In this document: piece by piece, positions 41,996-52,957 of the stretch
How positions within the stretch are numbered: the stretch's first letter is position 1
Layout: every line of letters begins with the position of its first letter
From: Massilia frigida
Lineage (GTDB): Bacteria; Pseudomonadota; Gammaproteobacteria; Burkholderiales; Burkholderiaceae_D
DNA: 64,000 nucleotides
NCBI RefSeq assembly: GCF_011682175.1
Contig: NZ_WHJG01000013.1
Location: forward strand, 100,216-164,215
Direction of reading: 5' to 3'
The notes under the pieces: generated by a model
What the model saw: only the letters and a program-made list of their open reading frames with translations
The model's database searches: none
Told to the model about the DNA's origin: nothing
Position numbers and translations under genes: made by a program

Positions 41996-43192
41996 ATGAC
42001 CCGATCCGATGCGCCCAGCAAAGCCAAATTCCACTGGGACGACCCGCTGCTGCTCAATCTTCAGCTCACCGACGATGAACGCATGGTGCGCGACGCCACC
42101 GCCGCGTACTGCCAGGACAAGCTGGCGCCGCGCATCCTCGAAGCGTTCCGCCACGAGCGCATGGACACCAGCATCTTCCGCGAGATGGGCGAACTGGGCT
42201 TGCTGGGACCGACCATTCCCGAGCAGTACGGCGGTCCGGGCATGAATTACGTGGCCTACGGCTTGATCGCGCGCGAAGTCGAGCGCATCGATTCGGGCTA
42301 CCGCTCGATGATGAGTGTGCAATCGTCGCTGGTGATGGTGCCGATTTATGAATTCGGCACCGAAGAGCAGCGCCAGAAATACCTGCCGAAACTGGCGACC
42401 GGCGAATGGATCGGCTGCTTCGGCTTGACCGAGCCGAACCACGGTTCCGACCCGGGATCGATGATCACGCGCGCCAAGAAGGTTCCAGGCGGCTACGCCC
42501 TGTCCGGCTCGAAGATGTGGATCACCAATTCCCCGGTGGCCGATGTGTTCGTGGTGTGGGCCAAGGACGATGAAGGCGCGATCCGCGGCTTCGTGCTGGA
42601 AAAAGGCATGGCCGGCCTGTCGGCACCTGCGATTCATGGCAAGTTCGGCCTGCGTGCCTCGGTCACGGGCGAAATCGTCATGGACAATGTGTTCTGCCCG
42701 GAAGAAAACGCCTTCCCGGACGTGCGCGGCCTGAAGGGTCCGTTCACCTGCCTCAATTCGGCCCGCTACGGCATCGCCTGGGGCGCGCTGGGCGCGGCCG
42801 AGGCGTGCTGGCATACCGCGCGCCAGTACACCATGGACCGGGTGCAGTTCGGCCGTCCGCTGGCCGCCAACCAGCTGGTGCAAAAGAAACTGGCCGACAT
42901 GCAGACCGAAATCACCCTCGGCTTGCAGGGTTGCCTGCAACTGGGCCGCATGAAGGATGCCGGCACGGCGGCGGTGGAAATCACCTCGATGATGAAGCGC
43001 AATTCCTGCGGCAAGTCGCTGGACATCGCCCGCGTGGCACGCGACATGCTGGGTGGCAACGGCATTTCGGACGAGTTCGGCGTGATCCGCCACATGGTCA
43101 ACCTGGAAGTGGTCAACACCTACGAAGGCACGCATGATATCCATGCGCTGATCCTGGGACGCGCGCAGACCGGCATCCAGGCTTTCCAATAA
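41996..43192 (+). CDS. gcdH: Glutaryl-CoA dehydrogenase
   Basis: A 398-residue FAD enzyme that oxidises and decarboxylates glutaryl-CoA to crotonyl-CoA in lysine/tryptophan breakdown. [17 protein letters not shown] and [15 protein letters not shown] are acyl-CoA dehydrogenase motifs; the N-terminal FHWDDPLLL and the [13 protein letters not shown] near the C-terminus, with the catalytic Glu, are typical of GcdH. An AGGAA site and ATG at 41996; an intrinsic terminator follows. Confidence 0.95.
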   Translation: MTRSDAPSKAKFHWDDPLLLNLQLTDDERMVRDATAAYCQDKLAPRILEAFRHERMDTSIFREMGELGLLGPTIPEQYGGPGMNYVAYGLIAREVERIDSGYRSMMSVQSSLVMVPIYEFGTEEQRQKYLPKLATGEWIGCFGLTEPNHGSDPGSMITRAKKVPGGYALSGSKMWITNSPVADVFVVWAKDDEGAIRGFVLEKGMAGLSAPAIHGKFGLRASVTGEIVMDNVFCPEENAFPDVRGLKGPFTCLNSARYGIAWGALGAAEACWHTARQYTMDRVQFGRPLAANQLVQKKLADMQTEITLGLQGCLQLGRMKDAGTAAVEITSMMKRNSCGKSLDIARVARDMLGGNGISDEFGVIRHMVNLEVVNTYEGTHDIHALILGRAQTGIQAFQ

Positions 43193-43208
43193 GCACGCGC
43201 AAACTGAG

Positions 43209-43234
43209 AAAACCCGCTGCGGCGGGTTTTTTTT
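43209..43234 (+). terminator. Intrinsic terminator of gcdH
   Basis: AACCCGC and GCGGGTT arms with a short loop and eight T's, directly after the gcdH stop. Confidence 0.92.
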
Positions 43235-43447
43235 CGTCTGTCATGTATTTCCCGAGTACAGGCCGGGCCGGGCCGCAGGGGATGGCTGACCGTACGGAGC
43301 GTGATCCGGATTAAGCGCCGGCCAAGCCGGCCTTTCTATCATGCGTTAACGGCCCGTCTTCACGACAAGGCAGACGGCGCTGCATGCCATGGTCGGGCCG
43401 CCAGGCGCACCATGCCGCTGACTTGAATTTTTTGGGAGGAAAATCAC

Positions 43448-43750
43448 ATGGACACGCCAATTGCGCGAAAAGAACGGCTGGAACGCTTGCACGGCATCCG
43501 GTTCGAGAGAAAAAACCTGGTCCTGTGGGTGACGTCGAGCGGATGCACCGGCAAGGACGATTTCCAGATACGCCTTGCCAAGGCGAAGACGGCGCCGACG
43601 CTGGAGATTGTGCGGATCAAGCCGGACCTGTGCAAGGCGGTGAACCACGTCGTCGAACTGAGTTTCTCATGGGAAGAACTCGGCCTGGATGCGGAGGAAC
43701 TCATGAGCGCCGCTGTCAAGGTAGCGAACACCTTCGCCAGCCTGGGATAG
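43448..43750 (+). CDS. Small conserved-looking protein, unknown function
   Basis: 100 residues after a good GGGAGG site. The chain reads RLERLHGIRFERKNLVLWV, TSSGCTGKDDFQIRL, then EIVRIKPDLCKA and an acidic helix at the end. It looks like a compact alpha/beta protein with two Cys; no signal peptide or membrane helix. I do not recognise the family. Flanked by terminators at both ends, so it is a single-gene unit. Confidence 0.65.
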   Translation: MDTPIARKERLERLHGIRFERKNLVLWVTSSGCTGKDDFQIRLAKAKTAPTLEIVRIKPDLCKAVNHVVELSFSWEELGLDAEELMSAAVKVANTFASLG

Positions 43751-43765
43751 CAACGCGCATGCCAT

Positions 43766-43793
43766 GAAAAAACCCGCCGAAGCGGGTTTTTTT
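43766..43793. terminator. Bidirectional intrinsic terminator
   Basis: AACCCGC, CGAA loop, GCGGGTT, with A-run and T-run on both sides, between two convergent genes (43750 and 43797). Confidence 0.92.
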
Positions 43794-43796
43794 ACA

Positions 43797-44477
43797 TCAG
43801 AACTTGTAGCCGATCCCGAAACTGATCACTTGCGGATCGAGCGTGATGTCCTGGGTCTGGCCGGACGAGAAATCGACCTTGGTCTTGAGGAAGGTCTTGA
43901 TGTACGCCACGTCCGCGAACCAGCGCTCGTTGATGTTGTACACCAGGCCGGCCTGCAGGCTGCCGGCCAGCTTGTTCTTGACCTTGAAGGTGGTCGGCGG
44001 GCCGCCGATGTCGCTGATCGCGGTCATTTGGCCGGAACCGGTTTCCTTGGCGAAGTAAGCATACGTAATGCCCACGCCCAGGTACGGACGCAGCATCGCT
44101 TCCGGCTTGAAGAAACGGTACTGGACCAGCATAGTCGGCGGCAAGGCCTTGACCGTGCCCAACTTGCCCGTGCCCTCGATCGAACCGGCGCCGTACAGCG
44201 TGTGCTTGAACGGCATGCCCAGGTCCAGCTCGGCAGTCACGTTATCGGTCAGGCTGTAGGAAAACGAAAAGATCGGCTTGGTGTCGGAACCGATGGCGGC
44301 CTTGGTGCCCGGCAGCGCAGGCGCGCTGACGTCGCCGCTCTTGACCTTCGGGGTGATCTCGGCAACGCCGACCTTGGCGGTCCATTGACCGGCCGACTGC
44401 GCCGATGCGCTCGACGCCAGCGCCATCACGGCGGCAGCGGCGACTGCCTTGCCGACGCTATTCATACGTAATTTCAT
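43797..44477 (-). CDS. ompW: OmpW family outer membrane protein
   Basis: A 226-residue eight-stranded beta barrel with signal peptide (cleaved near ASA-QS). Family features: AGQWTAKVGVAEITPK, SYSLTDNVTAELD, PPTMLVQYRFF, LRPYLGVGITYAYF, and a final GIGYKF ending in Phe. OmpW proteins form a narrow hydrophobic channel. Starts after a short gap from the GDSL lipase stop (44513) but opposite signals cannot be judged. Confidence 0.92.
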   Translation of the reverse strand: MKLRMNSVGKAVAAAAVMALASSASAQSAGQWTAKVGVAEITPKVKSGDVSAPALPGTKAAIGSDTKPIFSFSYSLTDNVTAELDLGMPFKHTLYGAGSIEGTGKLGTVKALPPTMLVQYRFFKPEAMLRPYLGVGITYAYFAKETGSGQMTAISDIGGPPTTFKVKNKLAGSLQAGLVYNINERWFADVAYIKTFLKTKVDFSSGQTQDITLDPQVISFGIGYKF

Positions 44478-44512
44478 TTTTTCTCCAGGTTCTTATTATA
44501 GGTACGGTCGGC

Positions 44513-45871
44513 TTACAGCCAGCCTTTGATGATCATCTGTTCGGCCACGTATTTCGCGATCAGCGAATTTTCGAATGGGGTCGGATGGACGCCATCGGCG
44601 AACATGTAGCGGCTGACGTCGCCAGCGATGGTGTTGCTGCCATTGCAGCCCAGCGAGGTGTGTCCCAGGGCATTGTCGGCGCAGGCCGCGATCTTGGTTT
44701 CGCTCAGGCCATACGGAGCCGGATTGGTGATCTGGTCGTGGCTGATGGCATACAGGTCCACGTGCAGGATCTTGGCTTCGCCGGCCAAGCCAGCGCGCAG
44801 CTGGGCATTGAACTTGTCGACCATGGCGATGACCAGCGCCTGCGGCACGCCTTTGGCGGTGGACGACGGGGCGTGGCCCAGGTCCGGCAGGTTGTTGACG
44901 ACGACGAAATTGGCGCCTTTGCCGACCACCTGGGTTTTCGCCAGTGCCGCCATTTCATCGCCTGCCACGCCCATCGCGGCAATCATTTTCGGTCCTTGCT
45001 CGGCGGCGTAGGCAGCACCCGCCTTGGCGCCTTCGGTTTCGGCGGCAGCCTGGGCCTTGGCGACCATCGGGAGGTACACGGATTCCTGGCCGACCGTCTG
45101 GTTGCCCGGCTGGGTTGCGGCGGCATAGACGGCAGCGCCGACGATGGTTTGCTGGGTCGAACCGGTGCGCTGCGACTCGGCCATGATGGCGCCGCCGATG
45201 GCTTGCGCAGCCGCGGCCGGATTGGTCGCGCCTGCGGCGAGCTGGCCGGTCAGGCTGGTGGCGAAGACCTTGTTGCCTTCGGCCTTGGCGGTGGCAGTGG
45301 CGGTGGCGGACAGTTGGCCCAGCATGGCCAGGGCGTCGTTGCCGCCACCGATCATCAGCACCACTTCATCGCCCTTGAACTTGCCGCCGTTGCGCGCCAG
45401 GTGATTGGCCACCTGGGTCGCCACCGGCACCGTCAGCTGGCCGATCGGGTCGCCAGTGAGCTTGTTGCCCGGACCGACAGGGTTGGTGACGCGCGCGCCA
45501 CCCTGGGCATAGCTCAGGCAAGCGTTGTTGTTGACCACAGGGACCGAAAAGCCTTTGCTGGCGTCGCCATCCAGGCCGGTCTGGGCCGGGCATGGTGCGG
45601 GCAGGCCGAACTGGGCGGCCATGTACTCGGTCCAGTTCTTGCCGGTCAGTGCAGGGTTCTTGGCGGTATTGTCGCCATTGATCGTGAATTTGCCGCCGCC
45701 GATCTCCTTGACCTTGCCGACGTTGTAGGTGCCCACATCCGACAGGCTGTCGCCGAACGAGACCTGGGACGAGAATTTGGTTTTCAGTTCCTGATTGCCC
45801 GGCTCGCTGCCGCCGCAGGCGCTCAGTACCGCTGCGGTGAGCAAAGCCAGCGCAAAATTTATGTGACGCAT
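44513..45871 (-). CDS. GDSL/SGNH family lipase or esterase lipoprotein
   Basis: A 452-residue lipoprotein (lipobox LSAC, Cys19). Block I is FGDSLSDVGTYNVG with the catalytic Ser; GGGNDALAML is block III and FADGVHPTPFEN is block V with Asp and His. A long Ala-rich insertion (residues about 195-310) with many helices is unusual in the family. Likely exported and attached to the outer membrane; the substrate is unknown. Confidence 0.88.
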   Translation of the reverse strand: MRHINFALALLTAAVLSACGGSEPGNQELKTKFSSQVSFGDSLSDVGTYNVGKVKEIGGGKFTINGDNTAKNPALTGKNWTEYMAAQFGLPAPCPAQTGLDGDASKGFSVPVVNNNACLSYAQGGARVTNPVGPGNKLTGDPIGQLTVPVATQVANHLARNGGKFKGDEVVLMIGGGNDALAMLGQLSATATATAKAEGNKVFATSLTGQLAAGATNPAAAAQAIGGAIMAESQRTGSTQQTIVGAAVYAAATQPGNQTVGQESVYLPMVAKAQAAAETEGAKAGAAYAAEQGPKMIAAMGVAGDEMAALAKTQVVGKGANFVVVNNLPDLGHAPSSTAKGVPQALVIAMVDKFNAQLRAGLAGEAKILHVDLYAISHDQITNPAPYGLSETKIAACADNALGHTSLGCNGSNTIAGDVSRYMFADGVHPTPFENSLIAKYVAEQMIIKGWL

Positions 45872-46072
45872 TGTGTCTCCTGGTGAAATTTATATTCTTA
45901 TTAAACGAACGCCCGTGCTTTTCCCTACCCAACTAATATGCCAGTCTTCCCCTCACTTGTATAGGAAAACAGGTTGGCAAAATATCAGTTCAGTGCAACA
46001 GGACGGTCAGCGTAAAAAAGTTGCCGGATTATATCAACCGTTCCGGCAAGCGTGCTGTAATTTACGCACTGC

Positions 46073-47626
46073 TCAAGGCGCCAGCGCGGCGTTGAAAAAA
46101 CCGCGCGCGGCGCTCAGGCAAAACGGCGCCACCAGGCCGGCGTGGTAGCTGTCGGCCACGGCGCGCTCGCCCGATTTGCCCTCCTTGATGGCGTCGAGCT
46201 TGACGGCCAGCTTGGCGGTGGCGAAGTTGACTTTTACCGAGCGGTAGAGATCGGTGCTGCCCGGGGTATCGTCGACATCGACTTCGGTGACCAGCGCAGC
46301 GCCACTGCCGGCGCGGAAATAGTCGGTCGCGGCACGCGTATTCATGTACGCCACGGTGCGGTCTTCATGCCCGCCGCACAGCAGCAGCGGCGCGGCAGGG
46401 GCGAAGGTGCGCAAGTCGTTCTTGACGAACAGTTTGCGCAGCGGATGCTCGGGCGCGCAAGCCAGCGGCGCGCCGGCCGTGACGTTGCACGGATGGGCTT
46501 TCAGATCGGCCAGGTAGGCGTTGCGGTAGCTGGTCTTGAACAGGTTGCCAGTGCCGAAGTAGTCGGCGTAGCCATCCGCCTGCGGCAGCGAATCCTTGGC
46601 GAACAGGGCATTGTCGGGCCAGCCCGGGGACTTGAGCAATTCTTCCACGCTGATGGCGCCGCTGGCAAATTTGTCGACCGCGGCGGCAAACGGGGCTTCG
46701 TACAGGTCGCTGGCGGCGCCGTACACGCCGGCGTTGGCACGCTGGCCGGCATTGATCAGCGCCGGCAGGAAGCCGGTGGCGCCCTTGCCTGGCTTGCCGG
46801 TGAACATCTCGTCACCGAACTGGCCCAGCGCATACGGACCGGACATGCCGGCCGCCGCCGTGACCTTGAATTCGCCAGCCAGGCTCTGCATGGCACGCTG
46901 GGTGGCGACGGCCACGTAACCGCCCTGCGAGTAGCCGGTCACAAACAGTTTGCCGGAGTCGGCCGTCTTGATGGCGCCGAACACGCTGCGCGCGGCGCGC
47001 AGGCCGTCGATCATGTCGTTCGATTGCTGGGCCGCGTCGAGGTAGGGATGATAGGCCAGGGTCGAGCTGTCGTAGCCGGCGTAGTTGGGCGCGACCACGA
47101 TGTACCCGCGCGCGGCGAACATGGCGGCGATCAGGCGCGATTCGGTACCGGTCAAGGTCGCCATGTCGTAGTTCCGGTCGGCGCTGGTGCCGTGCGCGTA
47201 CAGCAGCACCGGGCGCGCGCCGCTGCATGCGGGATCGCTGCCGGATGGCACCATGATGGCGGTGCTGGCGTCGGTCGCCTCGCTGATGCCGCCGACGGTG
47301 TTGTAGCGCACCTTGTAGGTCGTCACGGCACAGGTGAGGTCGCCCGTGAGGGCGGTGGTGCCGCTTGCCAGCGAGTCGAGCAGTTTGCCGAACACGGCCG
47401 GCTCCAGGGTCGTGATGTTGACGCCGTTGGCGCTGACCGGCATCACCGACGCGCCGCCACCGATCACGCTGCCGCGCGCCGGCGCCGGCGTCGGCGTTGG
47501 GGTAGGTGTCGGCGTGGGAGTTGGGGTCGGCGTGGGAGTTGGGGCCGGCGTCGGGGCAGGCGCGTCGTCGCCGCCTCCACAAGCCGTTAATGATAGGGTG
47601 AGGAGGGCAGCGAAAGCGAGGCGCAT
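46073..47626 (-). CDS. Secreted alpha/beta hydrolase lipoprotein with PT-repeat linker
   Basis: A 517-residue lipoprotein (LTAC, Cys16) with a Thr-Pro repeat linker (residues 24-50) and a secretory-lipase-like alpha/beta hydrolase domain: [27 protein letters not shown], the nucleophile elbow GYSQGG and the late [11 protein letters not shown] with the acid/His region. The start is 9 bp after tsaC, so it may be read through from the purine operon. The linker codons form a mini-repeat around 47495-47560. Confidence 0.82.
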   Translation of the reverse strand: MRLAFAALLTLSLTACGGGDDAPAPTPAPTPTPTPTPTPTPTPTPTPAPARGSVIGGGASVMPVSANGVNITTLEPAVFGKLLDSLASGTTALTGDLTCAVTTYKVRYNTVGGISEATDASTAIMVPSGSDPACSGARPVLLYAHGTSADRNYDMATLTGTESRLIAAMFAARGYIVVAPNYAGYDSSTLAYHPYLDAAQQSNDMIDGLRAARSVFGAIKTADSGKLFVTGYSQGGYVAVATQRAMQSLAGEFKVTAAAGMSGPYALGQFGDEMFTGKPGKGATGFLPALINAGQRANAGVYGAASDLYEAPFAAAVDKFASGAISVEELLKSPGWPDNALFAKDSLPQADGYADYFGTGNLFKTSYRNAYLADLKAHPCNVTAGAPLACAPEHPLRKLFVKNDLRTFAPAAPLLLCGGHEDRTVAYMNTRAATDYFRAGSGAALVTEVDVDDTPGSTDLYRSVKVNFATAKLAVKLDAIKEGKSGERAVADSYHAGLVAPFCLSAARGFFNAALAP

Positions 47627-47635
47627 ATTAGTCCG

Positions 47636-48667
47636 TCAGGAAAATGGTTCGTGGTTGAGCAGGCCGTGCACGATGCCAGTCGATCCGTGCGCGGCGCGGC
47701 GCAAACGGTCGTTTACGCCCAGCCAGGCATCGTCCTGAGGCGGTGCTTCGACCAGTATCAGGTCGGCCCCGGCCGTATCCATCGCGCGCAGCGCCGCGTA
47801 CAGGGCGTGTGCGAAACCTTCCGGGCTTGTGGGTAACTGACTCTCAGCGAACACATCCGGGAAGTGCGAGTAGTGTATCAAAGCGACATTTTTTCCCGCG
47901 TTCTTCAATCGTGCGAGGGTGCCGGCAATCTCGGCGCTGGCTTGCATGGCCACCGGCGTGTGCGGCGCGTAGTGCGATTCCAGGGTGCCGGAAGCGCGCG
48001 GGGCAGCCGCGTCGGGGGCTGCCGGCAGCGCGTCGATCACGGCGGCGATCGCTTCGGCGCTGATGTGGCCGGGACGCAGCAGCACCGGGCCGTGCGTCGC
48101 CAGGCGCGACAGGTCGACGATGGTCGACTCGATCCCGACCGCGCTCTGTCCACCGTCGAGCACGGCGTCGACCGTGCCGTCAGCGCCGAACTCGTCGATG
48201 ACATGCTGGGCCGTGGTCGGGCTGACATGGCCGAATTTGTTGGCCGACGGCGCGGCCACCCCTCCCCTGCCGCCCTTGAACGCTTGCAGCAGCGCGATGG
48301 CGACCGGGTGCGAGGGGCAGCGCAGGCCGACCGTATCCTGGCCGCCCGAGACGGCGTCCGGAATATTCGGAGCGCGCTTGAGGATCATGGTCAGGGGGCC
48401 GGGCCAGAAGGCGGCCGCCAATTGCTGCGCTTCGGCGGGAATGTCAGTCGCCCAGTAGCCCAGGTCGGCACCGGGCGCGACATGCACGATGACCGGGTGG
48501 TCTTGCGGACGGCCCTTGGCCTGGTAGATGCGGGCCACGGCGTCCGGGTTCTCGGCGTCGGCACCCAGGCCGTAGACGGTTTCGGTCGGCAGGGCCACCA
48601 GTCGGCCCTGCTCCAGCAGGCGGGCGGCTTGCGCGATCGCGGCCAGGTCGAGCGCAGCGCCCGTCAT
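47636..48667 (-). CDS. tsaC: L-threonylcarbamoyladenylate synthase, long Sua5 type
   Basis: A 343-residue enzyme of t6A tRNA modification. The YrdC domain shows [38 protein letters not shown], and [13 protein letters not shown]; a C-terminal Sua5 domain (after residue 230, [13 protein letters not shown]) distinguishes it from short TsaC. Overlaps purK by four bases. Confidence 0.92.
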   Translation of the reverse strand: MTGAALDLAAIAQAARLLEQGRLVALPTETVYGLGADAENPDAVARIYQAKGRPQDHPVIVHVAPGADLGYWATDIPAEAQQLAAAFWPGPLTMILKRAPNIPDAVSGGQDTVGLRCPSHPVAIALLQAFKGGRGGVAAPSANKFGHVSPTTAQHVIDEFGADGTVDAVLDGGQSAVGIESTIVDLSRLATHGPVLLRPGHISAEAIAAVIDALPAAPDAAAPRASGTLESHYAPHTPVAMQASAEIAGTLARLKNAGKNVALIHYSHFPDVFAESQLPTSPEGFAHALYAALRAMDTAGADLILVEAPPQDDAWLGVNDRLRRAAHGSTGIVHGLLNHEPFS

Positions 48668-49857
48668 GCCGCGATGCCGAGAATGGCGCAGGCGGCGGCC
48701 AGCTGGGCCTGGGCTTGTGCCAGGGTCGGCGCGATGAAGGTCACATGGCCCATCTTGCGGCCGCGCCGCGCCGCTTCCTTGCCGTACAGGTGGAGGCAGG
48801 CGCCGGGCAGCGCCAGCAGCTCGGCCCAGGCCGGTTCGGACGGGGTGTCCGAACCAGGCGCGAACCAGATGTCACCGAGCAGATTGAGCATGACGGCCGG
48901 CGAATGCTGGCGCACTTCGCCCAGCGGCAAGCGCGCCATCGCGCGTACCTGCTGCGCGAACTGGCTGGTGACGCAGGCATCCATCGTGTAGTGGCCGCTG
49001 TTGTGGGGACGCGGCGCCATTTCGTTGACCACCAGCGAGCCGTCGGTGAGCACGAAAAATTCGATGCACAGCACGCCCACATAGGCCAGTTCGTCGACGA
49101 TGACCTTGGCGGCATGCTGGGCTTTGGCGGCGCTATCAAACGACACATTCGGTCCGGGTACGGTGGTGGTGAACAGAATGCCGTCGCGGTGCACGTTTTC
49201 GGCGATCGGGTAGACCACCGACTCGCCATCGGCGCCGCGCGCGGTCAGGACCGACACTTCGTAGGCCAGCGGCAGCATTTTTTCGAGCAGGCAGGTGACG
49301 CCGCCCATGGCATTGAATGCCGCGCGGACATCGTCACGGGTGCGGACCACGGCCTGGCCCTTGCCGTCGTAGCCCATGCGCACGGTCTTGAGGATGCCCG
49401 GCAGCAGCAAATCCTCGATGCTGTCGATATCGTCCAGGGCGGCGATGGTCTTGTGCGGCGCCGGGGGCACCCCGGAACGCGCCGCGCAACCCGCCAGGAA
49501 ACGCTTTTCGGCAATCCGGTCCTGGGCGATCGCCACGCAGTCGGCGCCCGGAGCGACAAAGGCGTGGGTCGCCAGCAAGCGCAGGCTGTCGGCAGGCACG
49601 TTTTCGAATTCGGTAGTCACGGCCACGCAGGACTGGCCCAGCTGGGCCAGCGCCGTTGTGTCGCTGTAATCGGCCGCGATCAGGCTGTCGGCGGCGTGCC
49701 CGGCGGGACTGTCGGGCGCCGCTTCCAGCACGGCCACCTTGAAACCCATGGCCTGGGCGGCGTGCACGAACATGCGACCGAGCTGGCCGCCGCCCATCAC
49801 GCCGAGCCGGGCCGGCGGCAGGAAAGGAGAATGCGATGGAGAATGCTGCATCGTCAT
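48664..49857 (-). CDS. purK: N5-carboxyaminoimidazole ribonucleotide synthase
   Basis: A 397-residue ATP-grasp enzyme carboxylating AIR with bicarbonate in purine synthesis. [45 protein letters not shown], and the [17 protein letters not shown] metal-binding motif define it. The start overlaps the purE stop by four bases, which supports one purE-purK unit. Confidence 0.95.
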   Translation of the reverse strand: MTMQHSPSHSPFLPPARLGVMGGGQLGRMFVHAAQAMGFKVAVLEAAPDSPAGHAADSLIAADYSDTTALAQLGQSCVAVTTEFENVPADSLRLLATHAFVAPGADCVAIAQDRIAEKRFLAGCAARSGVPPAPHKTIAALDDIDSIEDLLLPGILKTVRMGYDGKGQAVVRTRDDVRAAFNAMGGVTCLLEKMLPLAYEVSVLTARGADGESVVYPIAENVHRDGILFTTTVPGPNVSFDSAAKAQHAAKVIVDELAYVGVLCIEFFVLTDGSLVVNEMAPRPHNSGHYTMDACVTSQFAQQVRAMARLPLGEVRQHSPAVMLNLLGDIWFAPGSDTPSEPAWAELLALPGACLHLYGKEAARRGRKMGHVTFIAPTLAQAQAQLAAACAILGIAA

Positions 49858-50354
49858 ACCGGCAGGACCGAAGCCTTGGCAGCGGCGGTCTGGCGCGCGC
49901 GGAATTGTTCCAGCTGCGCGGCCAGGGCGTCGTCGGTGCAAGCCAGCATGGCAACGGCGGCCAGCGCCGCATTGGCCGCGCCCGCTTCACCGATGGCGAA
50001 GGTGGCCACCGGAATGCCCTTTGGCATCTGCACGATGGACAGCAGGGAATCCTTGCCCGACAGATAGCGCGACGGCACCGGCACGCCGAGCACCGGCACG
50101 ATGGTCTTGGCCGCGATCATGCCCGGCAAATGGGCGGCGCCGCCGGCGCCGGCGATGATGGCGCGCAGGCCGCGCGCACGGGCGCTGTCGGCGTAGGCGA
50201 ACATCTCATCGGGCATGCGGTGGGCCGAGACAACCTGGGCTTCGAACGGCACGCCGAAGTCCTTGAGCATGTTGACGGCGTGCTGCATGACTTCCCAGTC
50301 CGACGAAGAACCCATGACGATGCCCACCAACGGTTTGTTTTCTGGAGTGCTCAT
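49854..50354 (-). CDS. purE: N5-CAIR mutase
   Basis: A 166-residue protein converting N5-CAIR to [44 protein letters not shown] and [11 protein letters not shown] are the class I PurE motifs. Start ATG 50354 (a second ATG at 50357 is adjacent); close behind purC. Confidence 0.95.
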   Translation of the reverse strand: MSTPENKPLVGIVMGSSSDWEVMQHAVNMLKDFGVPFEAQVVSAHRMPDEMFAYADSARARGLRAIIAGAGGAAHLPGMIAAKTIVPVLGVPVPSRYLSGKDSLLSIVQMPKGIPVATFAIGEAGAANAALAAVAMLACTDDALAAQLEQFRARQTAAAKASVLPV

Positions 50355-50356
50355 CA

Positions 50357-51253
50357 TCAAGCCTTCAGCGTTTCGCCGGTCAGGCGCTCGAGCGCTTCGA
50401 CGTATTTGGCGCGGGTGTTGGCGATCACCTCATCCGGCACGGCCGGGGCCGGCGCGGCCTTGTTCCAGTCGGTCAGGGTTTCCAGGTAATCGCGCACGAA
50501 CTGCTTGTCGTACGACGGCGGCGACATGCCGACCTGGTAGCTCGACATCGGCCAGAAGCGCGACGAGTCCGGGGTGAGGATTTCATCGATCAGGTGCACG
50601 GTGCCGTGCTCATCCAGGCCGAATTCGAACTTGGTGTCGGCGATGATGATGCCGCGCGTGGCGGCGTATTCGGCGGCCGCGGTGTAGAGCTTGATCGCGT
50701 AGTCGCGCACCTGGGTGGCGATGTCGGCGCCGACGATCTTCTGGGCTTCGTCGAACGAAATGTTTTCGTCATGGGCGCCGGCCGGGGCCTTGGTCGATGG
50801 CGTAAACAGCACGTTCGGCAATTTTTGCGCTTCCTGCAGGCCGGCCGGCAAGTCGATGCCGCAGACCTTGCCGGTTTTCTGGTAATCCTTCCAGCCGGAA
50901 CCGATCAGGTAACCGCGCACGATGGCTTCGATGCCCAGCGGGGTCATTTTCCTGACCACGATGGCGCGTCCTTCGACCTGCTCGCGCTCTTCAGGCGAGA
51001 CCAGCGAGACTGGATCGATGCCGGTATCGTGGTTGGGCATCAAGTCCTTGTACTTGGCGAACCAGAAATTGGACATGGCCGTCAGGATCTTGCCCTTTTC
51101 GGGGATCGGCTCATTCAAAATGACGTCGAAGGCGGACAGGCGGTCGGTCTGGATGACCAGCAATTTGTCGTCGCCGACGGCGTAAATGTCGCGCACTTTC
51201 CCACGGTGCAGGAAAGGCAGGGACTTCAGGTTTGTTTCGAGAACGCCAGACAT
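50357..51253 (-). CDS. purC: SAICAR synthase
   Basis: A 298-residue enzyme ligating aspartate to [35 protein letters not shown], and [14 protein letters not shown] are the family signature, with [12 protein letters not shown] near the C-terminus. The long form is usual in betaproteobacteria. First of the purC-purE-purK-tsaC series. Confidence 0.95.
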   Translation of the reverse strand: MSGVLETNLKSLPFLHRGKVRDIYAVGDDKLLVIQTDRLSAFDVILNEPIPEKGKILTAMSNFWFAKYKDLMPNHDTGIDPVSLVSPEEREQVEGRAIVVRKMTPLGIEAIVRGYLIGSGWKDYQKTGKVCGIDLPAGLQEAQKLPNVLFTPSTKAPAGAHDENISFDEAQKIVGADIATQVRDYAIKLYTAAAEYAATRGIIIADTKFEFGLDEHGTVHLIDEILTPDSSRFWPMSSYQVGMSPPSYDKQFVRDYLETLTDWNKAAPAPAVPDEVIANTRAKYVEALERLTGETLKA

Positions 51254-51270
51254 GTGAATCCTTGAGGTGG

Positions 51271-51630
51271 TTAGGGCAGCCAGCCCGGCTTGCTATCGGT
51301 ATGCAATTCATCTGTCACCAGGCCTTCGTAGGGCGTGTCGAAGGTGCCGAGGGTGACGGCGATACGGCTGCTGTGCTCGGCCATCTGCCAGGTCAGGTTG
51401 GCGCCGCACACGCTGCAGAACGCGCGTTCGACACCGGGTGACGAGGCGTAGCGCGTGATCCCGGCGGCACCGGCGACGATGCGCAGTGCCGAGGAAGCCA
51501 CGTTGGCATAGGGGCCGTTGGCCGCACCATGCTGCTTCTGGCACATGGTGCACCAGCAGATAGTGGCGTGGTCAACGTCACCGTGGATTTCGTAGCGGAC
51601 CGCGCCGCAGAGGCAGCTGCCTGTGTACAT
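51271..51630 (-). CDS. GFA/CENP-V domain zinc protein
   Basis: A 119-residue protein with the GFA fold: [24 protein letters not shown] and FCSVCGANL, providing the Cys ligands for two zincs. Family members act on glutathione adducts such as S-hydroxymethylglutathione, but many have unknown substrates. It sits between purC and the fba terminator, so it may head the purine transcript. Confidence 0.9.
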   Translation of the reverse strand: MYTGSCLCGAVRYEIHGDVDHATICWCTMCQKQHGAANGPYANVASSALRIVAGAAGITRYASSPGVERAFCSVCGANLTWQMAEHSSRIAVTLGTFDTPYEGLVTDELHTDSKPGWLP

Positions 51631-51667
51631 GATGAAAGATGGTCAAAAAAACAGCGATAATGACAGG

Positions 51668-51696
51668 ACAAAAACACACGCGCCCAAAGGCGCGTG
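51668..51696 (-). terminator. Intrinsic terminator of fba
   Basis: On the minus strand CACGCGCC, a short loop and GGCGCGTG are followed by TGTTTTTG. It lies 42 bp beyond the fba stop and separates the glycolytic genes from the purine genes. Confidence 0.85.
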
Positions 51697-51737
51697 CGGG
51701 TGTTACGGTGTATTCGTACTGCAAAACATCCTGCAGT

Positions 51738-52802
51738 TTACTTCACGATCTGGGCCAGCTCGCCTTTTTTGTAACGCTCGGCCATCTGGTCCATGGTCAT
51801 GACCTTGATCTTTGCCGCCTGGCCTTCGCAGCCGAACGAGAGGAAGCGCGCCTTGCAAATCTCGGTCGCCGCTTCACGCGCAGGCTTGAGGAAGTCGCGC
51901 GGGTCGAACTTGGATGGGTTCTCGAACATGTACTTGCGCACGGCCGCGGTCATCGCCAGGCGGATATCGGTGTCGATGTTGATCTTGCGAACGCCATGAC
52001 GGATGCCTTCCTGGATTTCTTCGATCGGCACGCCGTAGGTTTCCTTCATGTCGCCGCCGAATTCGCGGATGATGGCCAGCAGTTCTTGCGGCACCGACGA
52101 GGAACCGTGCATCACCAGGTGGGTGTTGGGGATGCGCGCGTGGATTTCCTTGATGCGGTCGATGGCGAGGATATCGCCGGTCGGCTTGCGCGTAAACTTG
52201 TAGGCGCCGTGCGAGGTGCCGATGGCGATCGCCAGCGCGTCGCACTGGGTGCGCTGCACGAAGTCGGCGGCTTGCGCCACGTCGGTCAGCAACTGTTCGC
52301 GGGTCATCAGGCCGTCGGCGCCGTGGCCGTCTTCCTTGTCGCCCTTCATGGTTTCGAGCGAACCGAGCACGCCCAGTTCGGCTTCGACGGTCACGCCGAT
52401 CGAGTGCGCGAATTTCACCACTTCACGCGAGACATCGACGTTGTACTCGTAGGAAGCGACGCTCTTGCCGTCGGCTTCGAGCGAACCGTCCATCATCACC
52501 GAGGTGAAGCCGGAGCGGATCGCGGTCATGCAGACCGCCGGCGACTGGCCGTGATCCTGGTGCATGACGACCGGAATGTGCGGATACGCTTCGACAGCGG
52601 CGTCGATCAGGTGGCGCAGGAACGCTTCGCCGGCATACTTGCGGGCGCCAGCGGACGCTTGCATGATGACGGGCGAGCCGACCGCGTCGGCGGCAGCCAT
52701 GATGGCCTGCACCTGTTCGAGGTTGTTGACGTTAAACGCAGGCAGGCCATAACCGTTTTCGGCGGCATGGTCCAGCAGTTGACGCATGGATACGAGGGAC
52801 AT
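51738..52802 (-). CDS. fba: Class II fructose-1,6-bisphosphate aldolase
   Basis: A 354-residue zinc aldolase (Fba/CbbA type) cleaving fructose-1,6-bisphosphate. [31 protein letters not shown], and TSHGAYKF with the later MHGSSSVP and NIDTDIRLA carry the metal and phosphate sites. TTTGGAG precedes the ATG at 52802. Downstream of pyk, with which it shares a strand. Confidence 0.95.
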   Translation of the reverse strand: MSLVSMRQLLDHAAENGYGLPAFNVNNLEQVQAIMAAADAVGSPVIMQASAGARKYAGEAFLRHLIDAAVEAYPHIPVVMHQDHGQSPAVCMTAIRSGFTSVMMDGSLEADGKSVASYEYNVDVSREVVKFAHSIGVTVEAELGVLGSLETMKGDKEDGHGADGLMTREQLLTDVAQAADFVQRTQCDALAIAIGTSHGAYKFTRKPTGDILAIDRIKEIHARIPNTHLVMHGSSSVPQELLAIIREFGGDMKETYGVPIEEIQEGIRHGVRKINIDTDIRLAMTAAVRKYMFENPSKFDPRDFLKPAREAATEICKARFLSFGCEGQAAKIKVMTMDQMAERYKKGELAQIVK

Positions 52803-52957
52803 GGTAATACTCCAAACAATAGAAACCGGTGTGCTGCCACGGGAGCGCAGACCGCGCGGGTAGCGCGCAACGCTGGTGGGCAACGGCGGCGGGGCTGTGA
52901 TTCAGCCGCGGCCGCATATTCAATGCATGCCGCGCCCACGAGGGGCGCGGCGATCAA